A stretch of 8,774 nucleotides of DNA from Nanobdellota archaeon (GTDB lineage Archaea; Nanobdellota; Nanobdellia; Woesearchaeales; GCA-2686295): NCBI GenBank assembly GCA_018812505.1, contig JAHJDK010000049.1, positions 1 to 8,774 of the forward strand. Reading direction: 5' to 3'. The translations under genes were made by a program, and so were the position numbers. The notes under the pieces are model-generated. The model saw only the letters and a program-made list of their open reading frames with translations, did not search any database and had not been told where the DNA came from. Position 1 is the first letter of the stretch. Every line of letters begins with the position of its first letter. Shown piece by piece: positions 1 through 6,354 of this stretch.

Positions 1-7
1 CATAAAA

Positions 8-15
8 TTTATATA
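8..15 (+). promoter_or_regulatory. TATA box for the gene at 37
   Basis: The sequence is TTTATATA. Its centre lies about 25 bases before the ATG at 37, the usual archaeal distance from TATA to the transcription start. The mRNA should therefore begin at or next to the start codon (leaderless). No Shine-Dalgarno-like sequence lies between them, which fits. Confidence 0.65.
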
Positions 16-36
16 TTAATTCTCTCTAAAAATATT

Positions 37-489
37 ATGATAAAGGTTTCTATAGACTCTCCACTAGCAGAACTTACTCTTCGAAAATATGAATCTCCAC
101 ATGGTTTGGAGAAGAGAGAGCTTGTCAGGAAGCTTTGCTTGTCTCTAGGTTTATTGCAGCCTGGTGATTCAAGAGATGTTGTTGTTGATGTGTTTCAGGT
201 TATGCTTGAGACCAAGAAAGATTTAACCAGCAAAGAAGTTGAAGACCTCACCATTGCTAACAGGAAGAAATACAAACAGGCATTGCTTGGCATAGCACCT
301 TCAAACATTAGACGGCAATTGCTGCGATTGAGGGATTTGTTTCTTGTTGAAAAATTAGTTAATAATTACAGAATTAAAGAAAAGTCAAAACTCTTGCAGT
401 TGTTTGAGGAGAATATTGAAAAGTATTATTTAAACTCAATTGTGAAGAGAGTTAAGGAGTATTTAGAATATGTTGACAAGGAATTCTAA
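37..489 (+). CDS. Small basic protein, possible winged-helix DNA-binding protein
   Basis: This is a 150-residue protein that I do not recognise as a named family. It has no membrane segment or signal peptide, and it is rich in Lys, Arg and Leu. Residues about 27-60 look helical. The stretch from about 62 to 115 alternates short helices: an acidic one with KEVEDL, then a basic one with NIRRQLLRLRDL, then LVEKLVNNYRI, which could form the wing strand of a winged helix. The tail is a charged helix. These points suggest a DNA- or RNA-binding regulator, but this is inference from residue pattern only. The start is set by a TATA box about 25 bases upstream, giving a leaderless mRNA. Its G+C is higher (26 of 60 in one hand-counted line) than in the next gene downstream, which suggests a long-resident gene. 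Certainty that it is a gene is high; the function is uncertain. Confidence 0.8.
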   Translation: MIKVSIDSPLAELTLRKYESPHGLEKRELVRKLCLSLGLLQPGDSRDVVVDVFQVMLETKKDLTSKEVEDLTIANRKKYKQALLGIAPSNIRRQLLRLRDLFLVEKLVNNYRIKEKSKLLQLFEENIEKYYLNSIVKRVKEYLEYVDKEF

Positions 490-507
490 AAATTTTAACA
501 CTAAAGG

Positions 508-515
508 TTTTTATA
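508..515 (+). promoter_or_regulatory. TATA box for the gene at 538
   Basis: The sequence is TTTTTATA, 23-30 bases before the ATG at 538, preceded by a purine run (TAAAGG) that could act as the TFB recognition element. Its position implies a leaderless mRNA separate from the upstream gene, which ends at 489. Confidence 0.55.
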
Positions 516-537
516 ATACCTGTTATTTCCTTATTGA

Positions 538-1032
538 ATGAACATTTCAGAAAATCTAGTAAAAGTAGACGAAGCTAATAAAACCAGAATGTTAGAACAT
601 CTTATTGAACTTTTTGAGCATAAAATATTATCTGACATCATTACTAATACTTTTCTAATCGCACCAAAGTCTTATGAATTATTTCTTCAGTATAGTCAAG
701 GAATAAATTCTCTTTGCAAACAATTATCAGACTTGTATTTAGAATATGGATTAAATTATGAAAACAATAATAGTGTATATTACATTCTTAAAGCAGTTGA
801 TCTTAATCCTAATATTAAAGCAAAAAATGTAAATTATATTGGTTTATCATCAATAAACACTATATTAATATATCAGGATGATAATTTTTTTGAAATATCT
901 AAACACAATTTATTCATTAAATCTGTAAAAAGTCCTGAAATCATTGATTCTGCACAAGAAAAGATTCAGAATGCAAAAGAACGTTTACAACAAACACCTG
1001 ATATTCTTGAAAACTACCAACTATTTGATTAG
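538..1032 (+). CDS. Hypothetical protein, AT-rich orphan
   Basis: This 164-residue protein belongs to no family I recognise. It has no transmembrane segment, signal peptide, Cys pair or catalytic motif that I can see. The first ~75 residues and the last ~30 look helical; the C-terminal part, from about SPEIID through AKERLQQ, is a charged amphipathic helix. A middle section (about 95-130) is rich in beta-forming residues. Asn, Ile, Leu and Tyr dominate, as expected from the very low G+C (14 of 60 in the line at 601, against 26 of 60 in a line of the preceding gene). The composition could mark recent acquisition or relaxed selection. It has its own TATA box and looks monocistronic. Its TAG stop is immediately followed, with no gap, by the end of the convergent gene on the minus strand. 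A normal start, a plausible promoter and an uninterrupted frame support a real gene. Confidence 0.7.
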   Translation: MNISENLVKVDEANKTRMLEHLIELFEHKILSDIITNTFLIAPKSYELFLQYSQGINSLCKQLSDLYLEYGLNYENNNSVYYILKAVDLNPNIKAKNVNYIGLSSINTILIYQDDNFFEISKHNLFIKSVKSPEIIDSAQEKIQNAKERLQQTPDILENYQLFD

Positions 1033-1335
1033 TTAAAACTTAAACAATAAACTTTCAAACACAACTACTTTTCCATCCTTAACTTTAATGCCTTCTTTTC
1101 TTAGCATTAAAATCTTCTTCCTAACTCCAGTTGCGAAACCACCAATGCTTCCATCACTGCAAACAACCCTGTGACAAGGCACTTTCGGTGAGTAGGGATT
1201 CTTGTTCATTGCCTGACCAACTGCTCTGTAAGCCTTACTGCCAACAGCTTTTGCCAACTCCTTATAAGTTGTTACTCTGCCCTTTGGAACCATTCGGAGT
1301 TTTGAATAGATTTTTTCTTGAAAGAGAGTTGACAT
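1033..1335 (-). CDS. Methylated-DNA--protein-cysteine methyltransferase (MGMT/Ogt family), single domain
   Basis: This suicide DNA-repair protein transfers the alkyl group from O6-alkylguanine in DNA to its own cysteine. The 100 residues correspond to the C-terminal catalytic domain alone, without the N-terminal RNase-H-like domain of Ada, Ogt or human MGMT. The active-site motif PCHRV is intact with nucleophile Cys54. The rest of the catalytic network is also visible: Asn46 in MNKNP, His55, and Glu81 in LRKEG. The arginine finger Arg37 (AYRAVGQAM) and Tyr24 (TTYKELA), which flip out the damaged base, are also present. Cys54 argues for a true transferase and against an alkyltransferase-like protein, in which that Cys is replaced. 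The ATG at 1335 is set by a TATA box about 27 bases upstream, shared with the divergent HAD gene. The stop abuts the convergent gene ending at 1032. Confidence 0.93.
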   Translation of the reverse strand: MSTLFQEKIYSKLRMVPKGRVTTYKELAKAVGSKAYRAVGQAMNKNPYSPKVPCHRVVCSDGSIGGFATGVRKKILMLRKEGIKVKDGKVVVFESLLFKF

Positions 1336-1358
1336 AATAAATTAAATTAACCTGAACA

Positions 1359-1366
1359 TTTATATA
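1359..1366. promoter_or_regulatory. Shared bidirectional TATA box between the MGMT and HAD genes
   Basis: TTTATATA on the + strand reads TATATAAA on the minus strand. Its centre is 26.5 bases from the ATG at 1389 (+) and 27.5 bases from the ATG at 1335 (-). Both distances match the archaeal TATA-to-start spacing, so a single element seems to drive two divergent leaderless mRNAs. No second TATA-like site fits either gene in the 53-base gap. Confidence 0.65.
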
Positions 1367-1388
1367 GATTTTTTGTTTTCCCTGTAGA

Positions 1389-2129
1389 ATGACACTAAAA
1401 GCATTGATATTTGATCTTGATGGAACAATCATAAATTCTTTTTATAGATACTTCCAATGGTTTAAACATTGTTCTGAAAAAATATTCAATAAAAATTTTC
1501 AATTCTTAGAACCAAGTGATGAATATAAAATAATTCATAATGAAGGATTCGAAAAAGGTGGAAATGCAGGTATCTATGAAGCTCTTGGCATGGACTTCAA
1601 ATCAAATGAAGAACTCATCACTAAAGAACTTAATAGATGGATGAAGAACAGAGAACCAATACCTGTTTTTGAAGAAGTGGTGCAAGAAATTCATAATATT
1701 TACTTTTTCTCATTATTTAAACATCATCACTTTAAATTTGCCATAAACTCAGGAAATCACTGGCAGCTATACTCAGGACAACTTCATAAAGCAGGCATAA
1801 TGGAATATTTTGACGTGAAAATAGGAACAAGTGAGTTGTCAAAAAAAGAAATAAAACCAAATCCAATAGGACTGGCCAAAACACTAGAATTGCTAGAGGT
1901 TAAGTCTGAAGAGGCAATATACATAGGAGATACAATTACAGATATAAACTTATGTTCTAGATTATCAGAACTTAACATGGAACCAATGAAAATAATATCA
2001 GCAACATGGGGTTTTGAAACAATAAACAGACTTATTAATAACAATCCTGACAAAAACTATGTTGTAAGAACACCAGAAGAGATGACATCAATAGTTAAGA
2101 ATCTTGTTAGTCAACCATCATATTCCTGA
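1389..2129 (+). CDS. HAD-family hydrolase, phosphoglycolate phosphatase-like
   Basis: This is a 246-residue soluble haloacid dehalogenase-superfamily hydrolase, probably a small-molecule phosphatase. All four HAD motifs can be seen. Motif I is FDLDGT, with nucleophile Asp9 and general acid Asp11. Motif II is AINSGN with Ser121. Motif III is Lys156 in EIKPNP. Motif IV is YIGDTITD with Asp181 and Asp185 for magnesium. The residues between motifs I and II (about 18-100) form a helical cap, as in the C1-cap phosphoglycolate phosphatase group, and ATWGF near 205-209 is also typical of that group. The substrate cannot be read from the sequence. Base composition is AT-rich (15 of 60 G+C in the line at 1501). 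The ATG at 1389 follows a TATA box at the leaderless distance. The last 19 bases overlap the end of the convergent potassium channel gene. Confidence 0.9.
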   Translation: MTLKALIFDLDGTIINSFYRYFQWFKHCSEKIFNKNFQFLEPSDEYKIIHNEGFEKGGNAGIYEALGMDFKSNEELITKELNRWMKNREPIPVFEEVVQEIHNIYFFSLFKHHHFKFAINSGNHWQLYSGQLHKAGIMEYFDVKIGTSELSKKEIKPNPIGLAKTLELLEVKSEEAIYIGDTITDINLCSRLSELNMEPMKIISATWGFETINRLINNNPDKNYVVRTPEEMTSIVKNLVSQPSYS

Positions 2130-2941
2130 TATATCACGTGACCACAACTTTTGCAGTGACTAGCATCTTTGTCATGGTATCGTAAGCCACATTTTGGGCA
2201 CACAGTCTTTTTCTTGTCTGACATCTTGGTCCATTCTTTCACTATGCTGCCTGCCTGCCATGGTATCAAGACTATGCCTGATAATATCATTATCACAGTC
2301 ACCCATTTACCTGCATCTGATAATGGAGTGATGTCTCCAAATCCTACTGTTGTCAATGCTATAACTGTGAAGTAGAACGCGTCTCCAAAGTTTTGGACAT
2401 TAGGATTTACCGGGCTTTCCACACTCCAGAAGAATCCTGAGCTTATGAAGAATATCATCAGCAACGTCATTAGTAAACGCACGACTTTTAAGAGATGTGT
2501 TGTTATTTTTCCGAAGAAGAATTCGTTGTCTGCTGTGAATCTTAAGAATCTGAATATTCTTAAAACTTTCAACACTCTTAATACTCTAATAAATCCTAGG
2601 TTCAAATTTGATGTTGGCAATAACATCAGAGCAAGTGTTGGCAGTATCGCAACTAAATCTATTATGCTATAAATACTTATCAAATGTTTAAGTCTATCTC
2701 TTGACCCGTAAAGGCGAGCTAAATACTCAATAATAAATATAAAAACAGTGATTGTTTCAATTGTCCATAAAGCACTTTTTGTTGTCTCTGAGATTTTATA
2801 GGTTTCTAGAACAAACACTAAACAAACCAATAGATTCAACAGCATGATGAATATATCTATGAGTTTTCCTGGAACAGTTTTGCAGTCAATCAAATAGAAT
2901 TGTATCTTTTCTCTTATAGTATTGCCTGTTTTTTCACTCAT
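2111..2941 (-). CDS. Voltage-gated potassium channel with C-terminal zinc ribbon
   Basis: This 276-residue membrane protein has the six-segment plan of Kv channels. S1 is about 28-48, S2 about 60-78 with Glu72, and S3 about 88-107 with Asp95. S4 (about 117-135) carries a positive residue at every third position: Arg119, Arg122, Lys125, Arg128, Arg131 and Arg134. S5 is about 150-171, then a pore helix, the selectivity filter TTVGFGD (TVGFG at 198-202) and S6 (about 212-229). The filter predicts K+ selectivity, and the complete S4 predicts voltage gating. A cytoplasmic tail follows with two Cys pairs, Cys248/Cys251 and Cys263/Cys266, a zinc-ribbon pattern; no RCK or cyclic-nucleotide domain is seen. 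The fold resembles KvAP-type prokaryotic channels. The ATG at 2941 has a TATA-like site about 28 bases upstream. The 3' end overlaps the HAD gene by 19 bases. Confidence 0.93.
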   Translation of the reverse strand: MSEKTGNTIREKIQFYLIDCKTVPGKLIDIFIMLLNLLVCLVFVLETYKISETTKSALWTIETITVFIFIIEYLARLYGSRDRLKHLISIYSIIDLVAILPTLALMLLPTSNLNLGFIRVLRVLKVLRIFRFLRFTADNEFFFGKITTHLLKVVRLLMTLLMIFFISSGFFWSVESPVNPNVQNFGDAFYFTVIALTTVGFGDITPLSDAGKWVTVIMILSGIVLIPWQAGSIVKEWTKMSDKKKTVCPKCGLRYHDKDASHCKSCGHVIYQEYDG

Positions 2942-2965
2942 AGAACTATAGAATAAAAAAATAAT

Positions 2966-2973
2966 TATTAAAA
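2966..2973 (-). promoter_or_regulatory. Probable TATA box for the potassium channel gene
   Basis: The minus strand reads TTTTAATA, 25-32 bases before the ATG at 2941, consistent with a leaderless mRNA. An alternative is TATAAAA on the minus strand at about 2981-2987, which would give a leader of roughly 15-20 bases; I see no clear Shine-Dalgarno to favour it. Confidence 0.45.
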
Positions 2974-3000
2974 GTTTGTGTTTTATACAACCATAAGATA

Positions 3001-4308
3001 CTATCTTCCTGCTTTGTATTGTCTAAATAAGTCACTAAACAACTTTGGAACTAGATTCATATTATCCGGTGTTTCAACATATGCAATTCTCATCTGGGTT
3101 GTTCCAGGGTTATTTTCGCCTTTGGCAACTGTGTAGAATCCTGCCATTGGAGCTACTAATAAAGTTAACCTCTCATCACCAACATTGACAAATCCTTCTT
3201 TTGCGCAGTAATTAACAAAGTCTGCAGCGTCAAATCCTTGCTTAGCAATGTTCCTTACATCCACAACTGAGTAGATGGATGCGTCCGGACTTGAAACTAT
3301 TAGTCCTGGAAGTTCTTCTTTCAGGTCGTTGGTAACTTTTGAAAGCATTGAATTATAGTAGGTTCTCTGTTTCTTAAACCATGTTTGCAGTTCTTCTTTT
3401 GAAACATGTGCTAACGATCCAAATATGTATTGATCTATTACTGGAGAACATAACTCAGCAGTGTTTTCAGCAACTGCTTTTTCACTAAACAGTTCATTGT
3501 CTGTCACTATAGCTCCTATTCTTAATCCGCAGGCATTCCACACTTTTGAAGCGGTTTCAATGCTTATTCTTCTGCCTGTGATTCCTGGAATTTCTTTTTC
3601 TGTCAATCCCCAAATGCTTACAGCATCATGGTCAACGTAATGCAGTTCCCTGTAAGCTTCATCGCTTATCATCCACATATCATATTTGACGCATAATTTA
3701 GCTAATGAAATCATTGTTTTGTGGTCGTAGAAGTGTCCAGTTGGGTTGTCGTATGGTATTACTACCATCGCACCTGGGTTGTGTTGTTCTATAATTTTTT
3801 TTATATCACTGATTTCTGGCAGGGAAAACTTTCCATGTTCATGCAAGTGTCTGGAAATTGATACTGTTCTTCTTCCGTATCTTTGGGCCATTGCACTATA
3901 GTTTGTGTAAGTTGCGTCTATCAATAATAATGGTTTTTCATCAGAGCCTGCAGGTCCGCAAGTTCCTATAACTATTAAACCCATTGCTTGGCTTCCACCA
4001 TTGGTTATTTGTGAGTATAATCCTTCAACGTTGAAGCCGCTAGCAGCTATAACATTCAAGAATGCATTGTTTGTCTCTTCAAATCCTCTTGTTGAAGAAT
4101 ACCTGACCACTCCTTCCTTGAAAGGGCTTGTCTCTGCTTTTAAGTTGAACATTCGCTCAATCATAGCTGGATGCATCGGTAAAGATACATTTCCTATTGC
4201 TGTGTTTATTGCTTTAACATCGTCTTTTCTCTTTGAGAATTCTATCTGTGCCATCCTGATTGCTGATGGCTTCCTGTTTTTGAAATGATTTGAAAGTTCA
4301 GGACTCAT
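3001..4308 (-). CDS. PLP-dependent class I/II aminotransferase
   Basis: This 435-residue cytosolic fold-type I transaminase probably acts on an amino acid or related 2-oxo acid. Numbering is from the ATG at 4308. Asn188 in YDNPTG and Asp216 with Tyr219 in SDEAYR hold the PLP ring. Lys255 in TASKVW forms the Schiff base, and Arg263 (GLRIG) contacts the phosphate. Arg407 (QMRIAY) is placed like the substrate-carboxylate arginine. A glycine-rich NGGSQA near 103-108 matches the phosphate-binding loop. The substrate cannot be assigned; the family includes aspartate, aromatic and alanine transaminases. The frame opens five codons earlier at a TTG (4323), but a strong Shine-Dalgarno GGAGGT lies 7 bases before the ATG at 4308, so the ATG is preferred. 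It lies 71 bases downstream of the methyltransferase and probably has its own promoter. Confidence 0.92.
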   Translation of the reverse strand: MSPELSNHFKNRKPSAIRMAQIEFSKRKDDVKAINTAIGNVSLPMHPAMIERMFNLKAETSPFKEGVVRYSSTRGFEETNNAFLNVIAASGFNVEGLYSQITNGGSQAMGLIVIGTCGPAGSDEKPLLLIDATYTNYSAMAQRYGRRTVSISRHLHEHGKFSLPEISDIKKIIEQHNPGAMVVIPYDNPTGHFYDHKTMISLAKLCVKYDMWMISDEAYRELHYVDHDAVSIWGLTEKEIPGITGRRISIETASKVWNACGLRIGAIVTDNELFSEKAVAENTAELCSPVIDQYIFGSLAHVSKEELQTWFKKQRTYYNSMLSKVTNDLKEELPGLIVSSPDASIYSVVDVRNIAKQGFDAADFVNYCAKEGFVNVGDERLTLLVAPMAGFYTVAKGENNPGTTQMRIAYVETPDNMNLVPKLFSDLFRQYKAGR

Positions 4309-4315
4309 ACTAAAT

Positions 4316-4321
4316 ACCTCC
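4316..4321 (-). promoter_or_regulatory. Shine-Dalgarno site deciding the aminotransferase start
   Basis: GGAGGT on the minus strand is 7 bases before the ATG at 4308. It overlaps the upstream in-frame TTG (4323-4321), so that TTG cannot be the start served by this site. This shortens the longest frame by five codons. Confidence 0.75.
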
Positions 4322-4355
4322 AATTAACTATTATAACCTAAGAATTTATGTTTCA

Positions 4356-4364
4356 GTTATAAAA
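4356..4364 (-). promoter_or_regulatory. Possible TATA box for the aminotransferase gene
   Basis: The minus strand reads TTTTATAAC. Transcription about 26 bases downstream would start near 4334 and give a leader of roughly 25 bases containing the Shine-Dalgarno. The box is one half of a 7-base inverted repeat, TTATAAC at 4331-4337 and GTTATAA at 4356-4362 on the + strand. The methyltransferase transcript may also read through. Confidence 0.4.
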
Positions 4365-4379
4365 TTTTTGATGTAAATA

Positions 4380-5153
4380 TTATGTTTTTTTGCATACAAA
4401 AAACATGCAGTTGCCTGCTTTAACTTCTTTGTCATTATCAGTAACATTTTTTCTGCAGTCATTGTAAACCAGTTCAAAACCTGCCTTTTCAATCTGTTTT
4501 TTAACTTCTTTCAAACTAGGTATATGAATATATTGATTATTGTGAAATGTTTCTGACTTTGCTTTTTTGAAAAATCGGTCACCCCACTCTTGTTCTTTGA
4601 TTTTAAATCTCAAATATCTTAAAATGTACATCTTTATGAATTGTATTAGCCAGAGAAAGCACCACTTGCTAAGATAAGTTCTTATGTGAGAAGTAAATAT
4701 GAAATAACCGTTTGGTCTTATAACCCTGTAAACCTCTTCCAGCACTTTGAGACGATTCTTTCTTCCTGGAACTTGATCCCATCCTGCAAACGAGAATATC
4801 GCATTGTCAAAACTCTGATTTTTAAACTCTAGTTTAGTGGCATCTCCTAATCTGAAATCCATCTTCATTTTGAATTCTTTGCAGAAGTTCTTCGCAGAAT
4901 TTATCATTGCAGGTGTTAAGTCTAACCCTATAATTTTATAACCCATTTTTGCAAGTTGAAAAGTCGTTCTTCCAGAGCCGCATCCAATGTCAAGTACTGA
5001 GAAACCTTTTTTGAAGTATTTTGTGTATATTATTTTTTCAGAAGGCCAAAGTCCTTTTCTAGTTTGTTCTCTATAAGATTCTTGCACGTTATCAGCTGAG
5101 AATTCTTTTATAACTATTTCCTTTATTGATTCAAAATTCTCCAAAGAAATCAC
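4380..5153 (-). CDS. Class I SAM-dependent methyltransferase
   Basis: This is a 257-residue soluble Rossmann-fold methyltransferase. Motif I, VLDIGCGSG at residues 53-61, binds S-adenosylmethionine. Asp78 after the second strand (GLDLTP) should bind the ribose, and GDATKLEF (103-110) supplies the adenine-binding acidic residue. Motif IV-like FAGWDQ (122-126) and post-motif EEVYRVIRPNGYFIF (139-153) follow, as in UbiE/Methyltransf_11-type enzymes. A basic helical insertion (about 160-200) and a C-terminal HIPSLKEVKKQIEKAGFELV segment (210-229) resemble small-molecule methyltransferases; the substrate is unknown. The start is GTG at 5153, which overlaps the tyrS stop as GTGA, so translation is probably coupled and the two are co-transcribed. 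A TTG at 5144 with AGGTGA 5 bases upstream is a possible alternative start, three codons shorter. Confidence 0.88.
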   Translation of the reverse strand: MISLENFESIKEIVIKEFSADNVQESYREQTRKGLWPSEKIIYTKYFKKGFSVLDIGCGSGRTTFQLAKMGYKIIGLDLTPAMINSAKNFCKEFKMKMDFRLGDATKLEFKNQSFDNAIFSFAGWDQVPGRKNRLKVLEEVYRVIRPNGYFIFTSHIRTYLSKWCFLWLIQFIKMYILRYLRFKIKEQEWGDRFFKKAKSETFHNNQYIHIPSLKEVKKQIEKAGFELVYNDCRKNVTDNDKEVKAGNCMFFVCKKT

Positions 5154-6226
5154 CTTGTCACTTTAAAGCTTTCAACTTCTTCTTTTAGCTTTCTGGCTTT
5201 AATGTTGTTTTCAAAGTGTTTTCTTACAGGTTCTATCAGTTCATCTATCTTTGTAGCTATTGCTTTCTTCAAGTCTAGAGGATGTAACTTTCCTGAGACA
5301 TAATCATTTTCCAGCTCTTCATAACTGTTAAATTCAAGGTTTCCTCCAAATTTGTCTGGTCTCTCAATCTTCAGGATTTTATATTTCTCAAAAATAATGT
5401 ATTTGCAATATTCAAGTATTGGATTTTCTATTATATCTCCTTGTGGACAGTATGCTTTGTTAATCTTCCGGTTTATATCTTCTGTGCTATCAGTCATGAA
5501 TATTGCTGAGTCTGGTTTTGACTTGCTCATCTTTAAATCTATGGCTCTGTCTACAGCATCTTTTTCCTGACTTGCTGGTTGTCCTAGCCCCATTAACATG
5601 TGGTGTGAGACAATTACTGGTTTCCAGTAGCCAAGTTTTGGTCCAATCTCCCTTGCTAACATGTTTACTTTTCTCTGGTCCATTCCTAACTGACAAACAT
5701 CTGCTTTCAGATGGAATATGTCTGCTGCCTGCATACAAGGATATAGTATTTGCGATGCTTGCATCACTTCCCCTTCTTTTCGTCCCATTATTTGTCCGCA
5801 TCTAACTATTCTGTTGACTGTTGAATTTCTGGCTATCTGCATTACTGTCTTCCAGTATTCATGATTATTAACCAAGTCGCTTACCCATACAAACTCTACG
5901 TTGTCAAGGTCCATTCCGCAGGCTTTCCATACTTCTATAAAGTATTTCCCGACTTTCTGTATTTTCTCAAGGTCTCCACCCATCTTGTTGTTAGCCCATC
6001 CATGCCAATCAGCCACTAGCATCTTGAACTTTGCACCTGCCTTGGTCATCTTGTTGATGTTTATAGCTCGAAGTATTCCTTGTGCTATGTGCATTGTTCC
6101 ACTTGGTTCAAAACCGTCATAAGCTACAAAACTCTTCTTTTCTTCCAGTAATGCTTTAAGGTCAGAAGTTGTTGTTATCTCTTCGCCAACTTGTTTTATT
6201 AGTTCTAATCTTTTTTCAACAGTCAT
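5150..6226 (-). CDS. tyrS: Tyrosyl-tRNA synthetase
   Basis: This 358-residue class Ic aminoacyl-tRNA synthetase charges tRNA-Tyr with tyrosine for translation in the cytoplasm. The HIGH-type motif is HIAQG (46-50) after YDGFEPSG (36-43), the tyrosine- and ATP-binding loop. YPCMQAADI (162-170) and QLGMDQRKV (179-187) line the tyrosine pocket. KMSKS is at 232-236. The C-terminal part has FGGNLEFNSYEELE (293-306) and LHPLDLKKAI (314-323), which match the compact archaeal TyrRS tail and distinguish it from TrpRS. There is no S4 domain, as expected for archaeal and eukaryotic enzymes and unlike bacterial ones. The segment just before and after KMSKS is longer than I recall in Methanocaldococcus TyrRS and looks closer to the eukaryotic form. 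It is first in a two-gene unit with the methyltransferase. The ATG at 6226 has only a weak AAAGG before it. Confidence 0.95.
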   Translation of the reverse strand: MTVEKRLELIKQVGEEITTTSDLKALLEEKKSFVAYDGFEPSGTMHIAQGILRAININKMTKAGAKFKMLVADWHGWANNKMGGDLEKIQKVGKYFIEVWKACGMDLDNVEFVWVSDLVNNHEYWKTVMQIARNSTVNRIVRCGQIMGRKEGEVMQASQILYPCMQAADIFHLKADVCQLGMDQRKVNMLAREIGPKLGYWKPVIVSHHMLMGLGQPASQEKDAVDRAIDLKMSKSKPDSAIFMTDSTEDINRKINKAYCPQGDIIENPILEYCKYIIFEKYKILKIERPDKFGGNLEFNSYEELENDYVSGKLHPLDLKKAIATKIDELIEPVRKHFENNIKARKLKEEVESFKVTR

Positions 6227-6250
6227 TTTATAGCCTTTAATACTAATGGT

Positions 6251-6257
6251 TATTTAT
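6251..6257 (-). promoter_or_regulatory. tyrS: Possible TATA box for tyrS
   Basis: The minus strand reads ATAAATA, 25-31 bases before the tyrS ATG, the distance expected for a leaderless mRNA. The surrounding gap is so AT-rich that other sites could serve, so this is a weak call. Confidence 0.35.
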
Positions 6258-6312
6258 TATTTTATGTTATTTAGAAAATTAAATAGTTTATTGGATATTT
6301 AATTTCTAAGTT

Positions 6313-6351
6313 GTAAAAGACCAATAGAAATATATTTTAAATGTCTTTTAC
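6313..6351. repeat. Perfect 9-base inverted repeat between the sigma gene and tyrS
   Basis: GTAAAAGAC at 6313-6321 pairs exactly with GTCTTTTAC at 6343-6351, with a 21-base spacer. A 10-base palindrome, AAATATATTT (6328-6337), sits at nearly the same centre. It begins 3 bases after the sigma stop. It could be a hairpin at the end of the sigma mRNA or a protein-binding dyad upstream of tyrS, with half-sites about 30 bases apart. It lacks the T-run after the stem of a bacterial intrinsic terminator. Confidence 0.6.
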
Positions 6352-6354
6352 TAA

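Noticed and set aside
473..517. TTGACA (473-478) and TATAAT (512-517), perfect bacterial -35 and -10 hexamers, upstream of the gene at 538; a possible target of the sigma factor.
   Set aside because: The spacing is 33 bases, far from 17, and TTGACA lies inside the preceding coding region. TATAAT overlaps the archaeal TATA box and is common by chance in such AT-rich DNA.
4309..4323. TTG at 4323 as the aminotransferase start.
   Set aside because: The GGAGGT begins within this TTG and is correctly spaced for the ATG at 4308.
4330..4335. TATAAT on the minus strand before the aminotransferase gene as a sigma-dependent -10 box.
   Set aside because: No -35-like sequence lies 16-18 bases upstream, and the nearby TTTTATAAC fits an archaeal TATA box.
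5490..5805. Open frames on both strands inside tyrS (5503-5805 plus, 5490-5801 minus).
   Set aside because: They lie wholly within the well-conserved TyrRS coding sequence and encode nothing recognisable.
6303..6354. The inverted repeat after the sigma gene as a bacterial rho-independent terminator.
   Set aside because: The stem is AT-rich with a 21-base loop and no T-run follows it on the minus strand.
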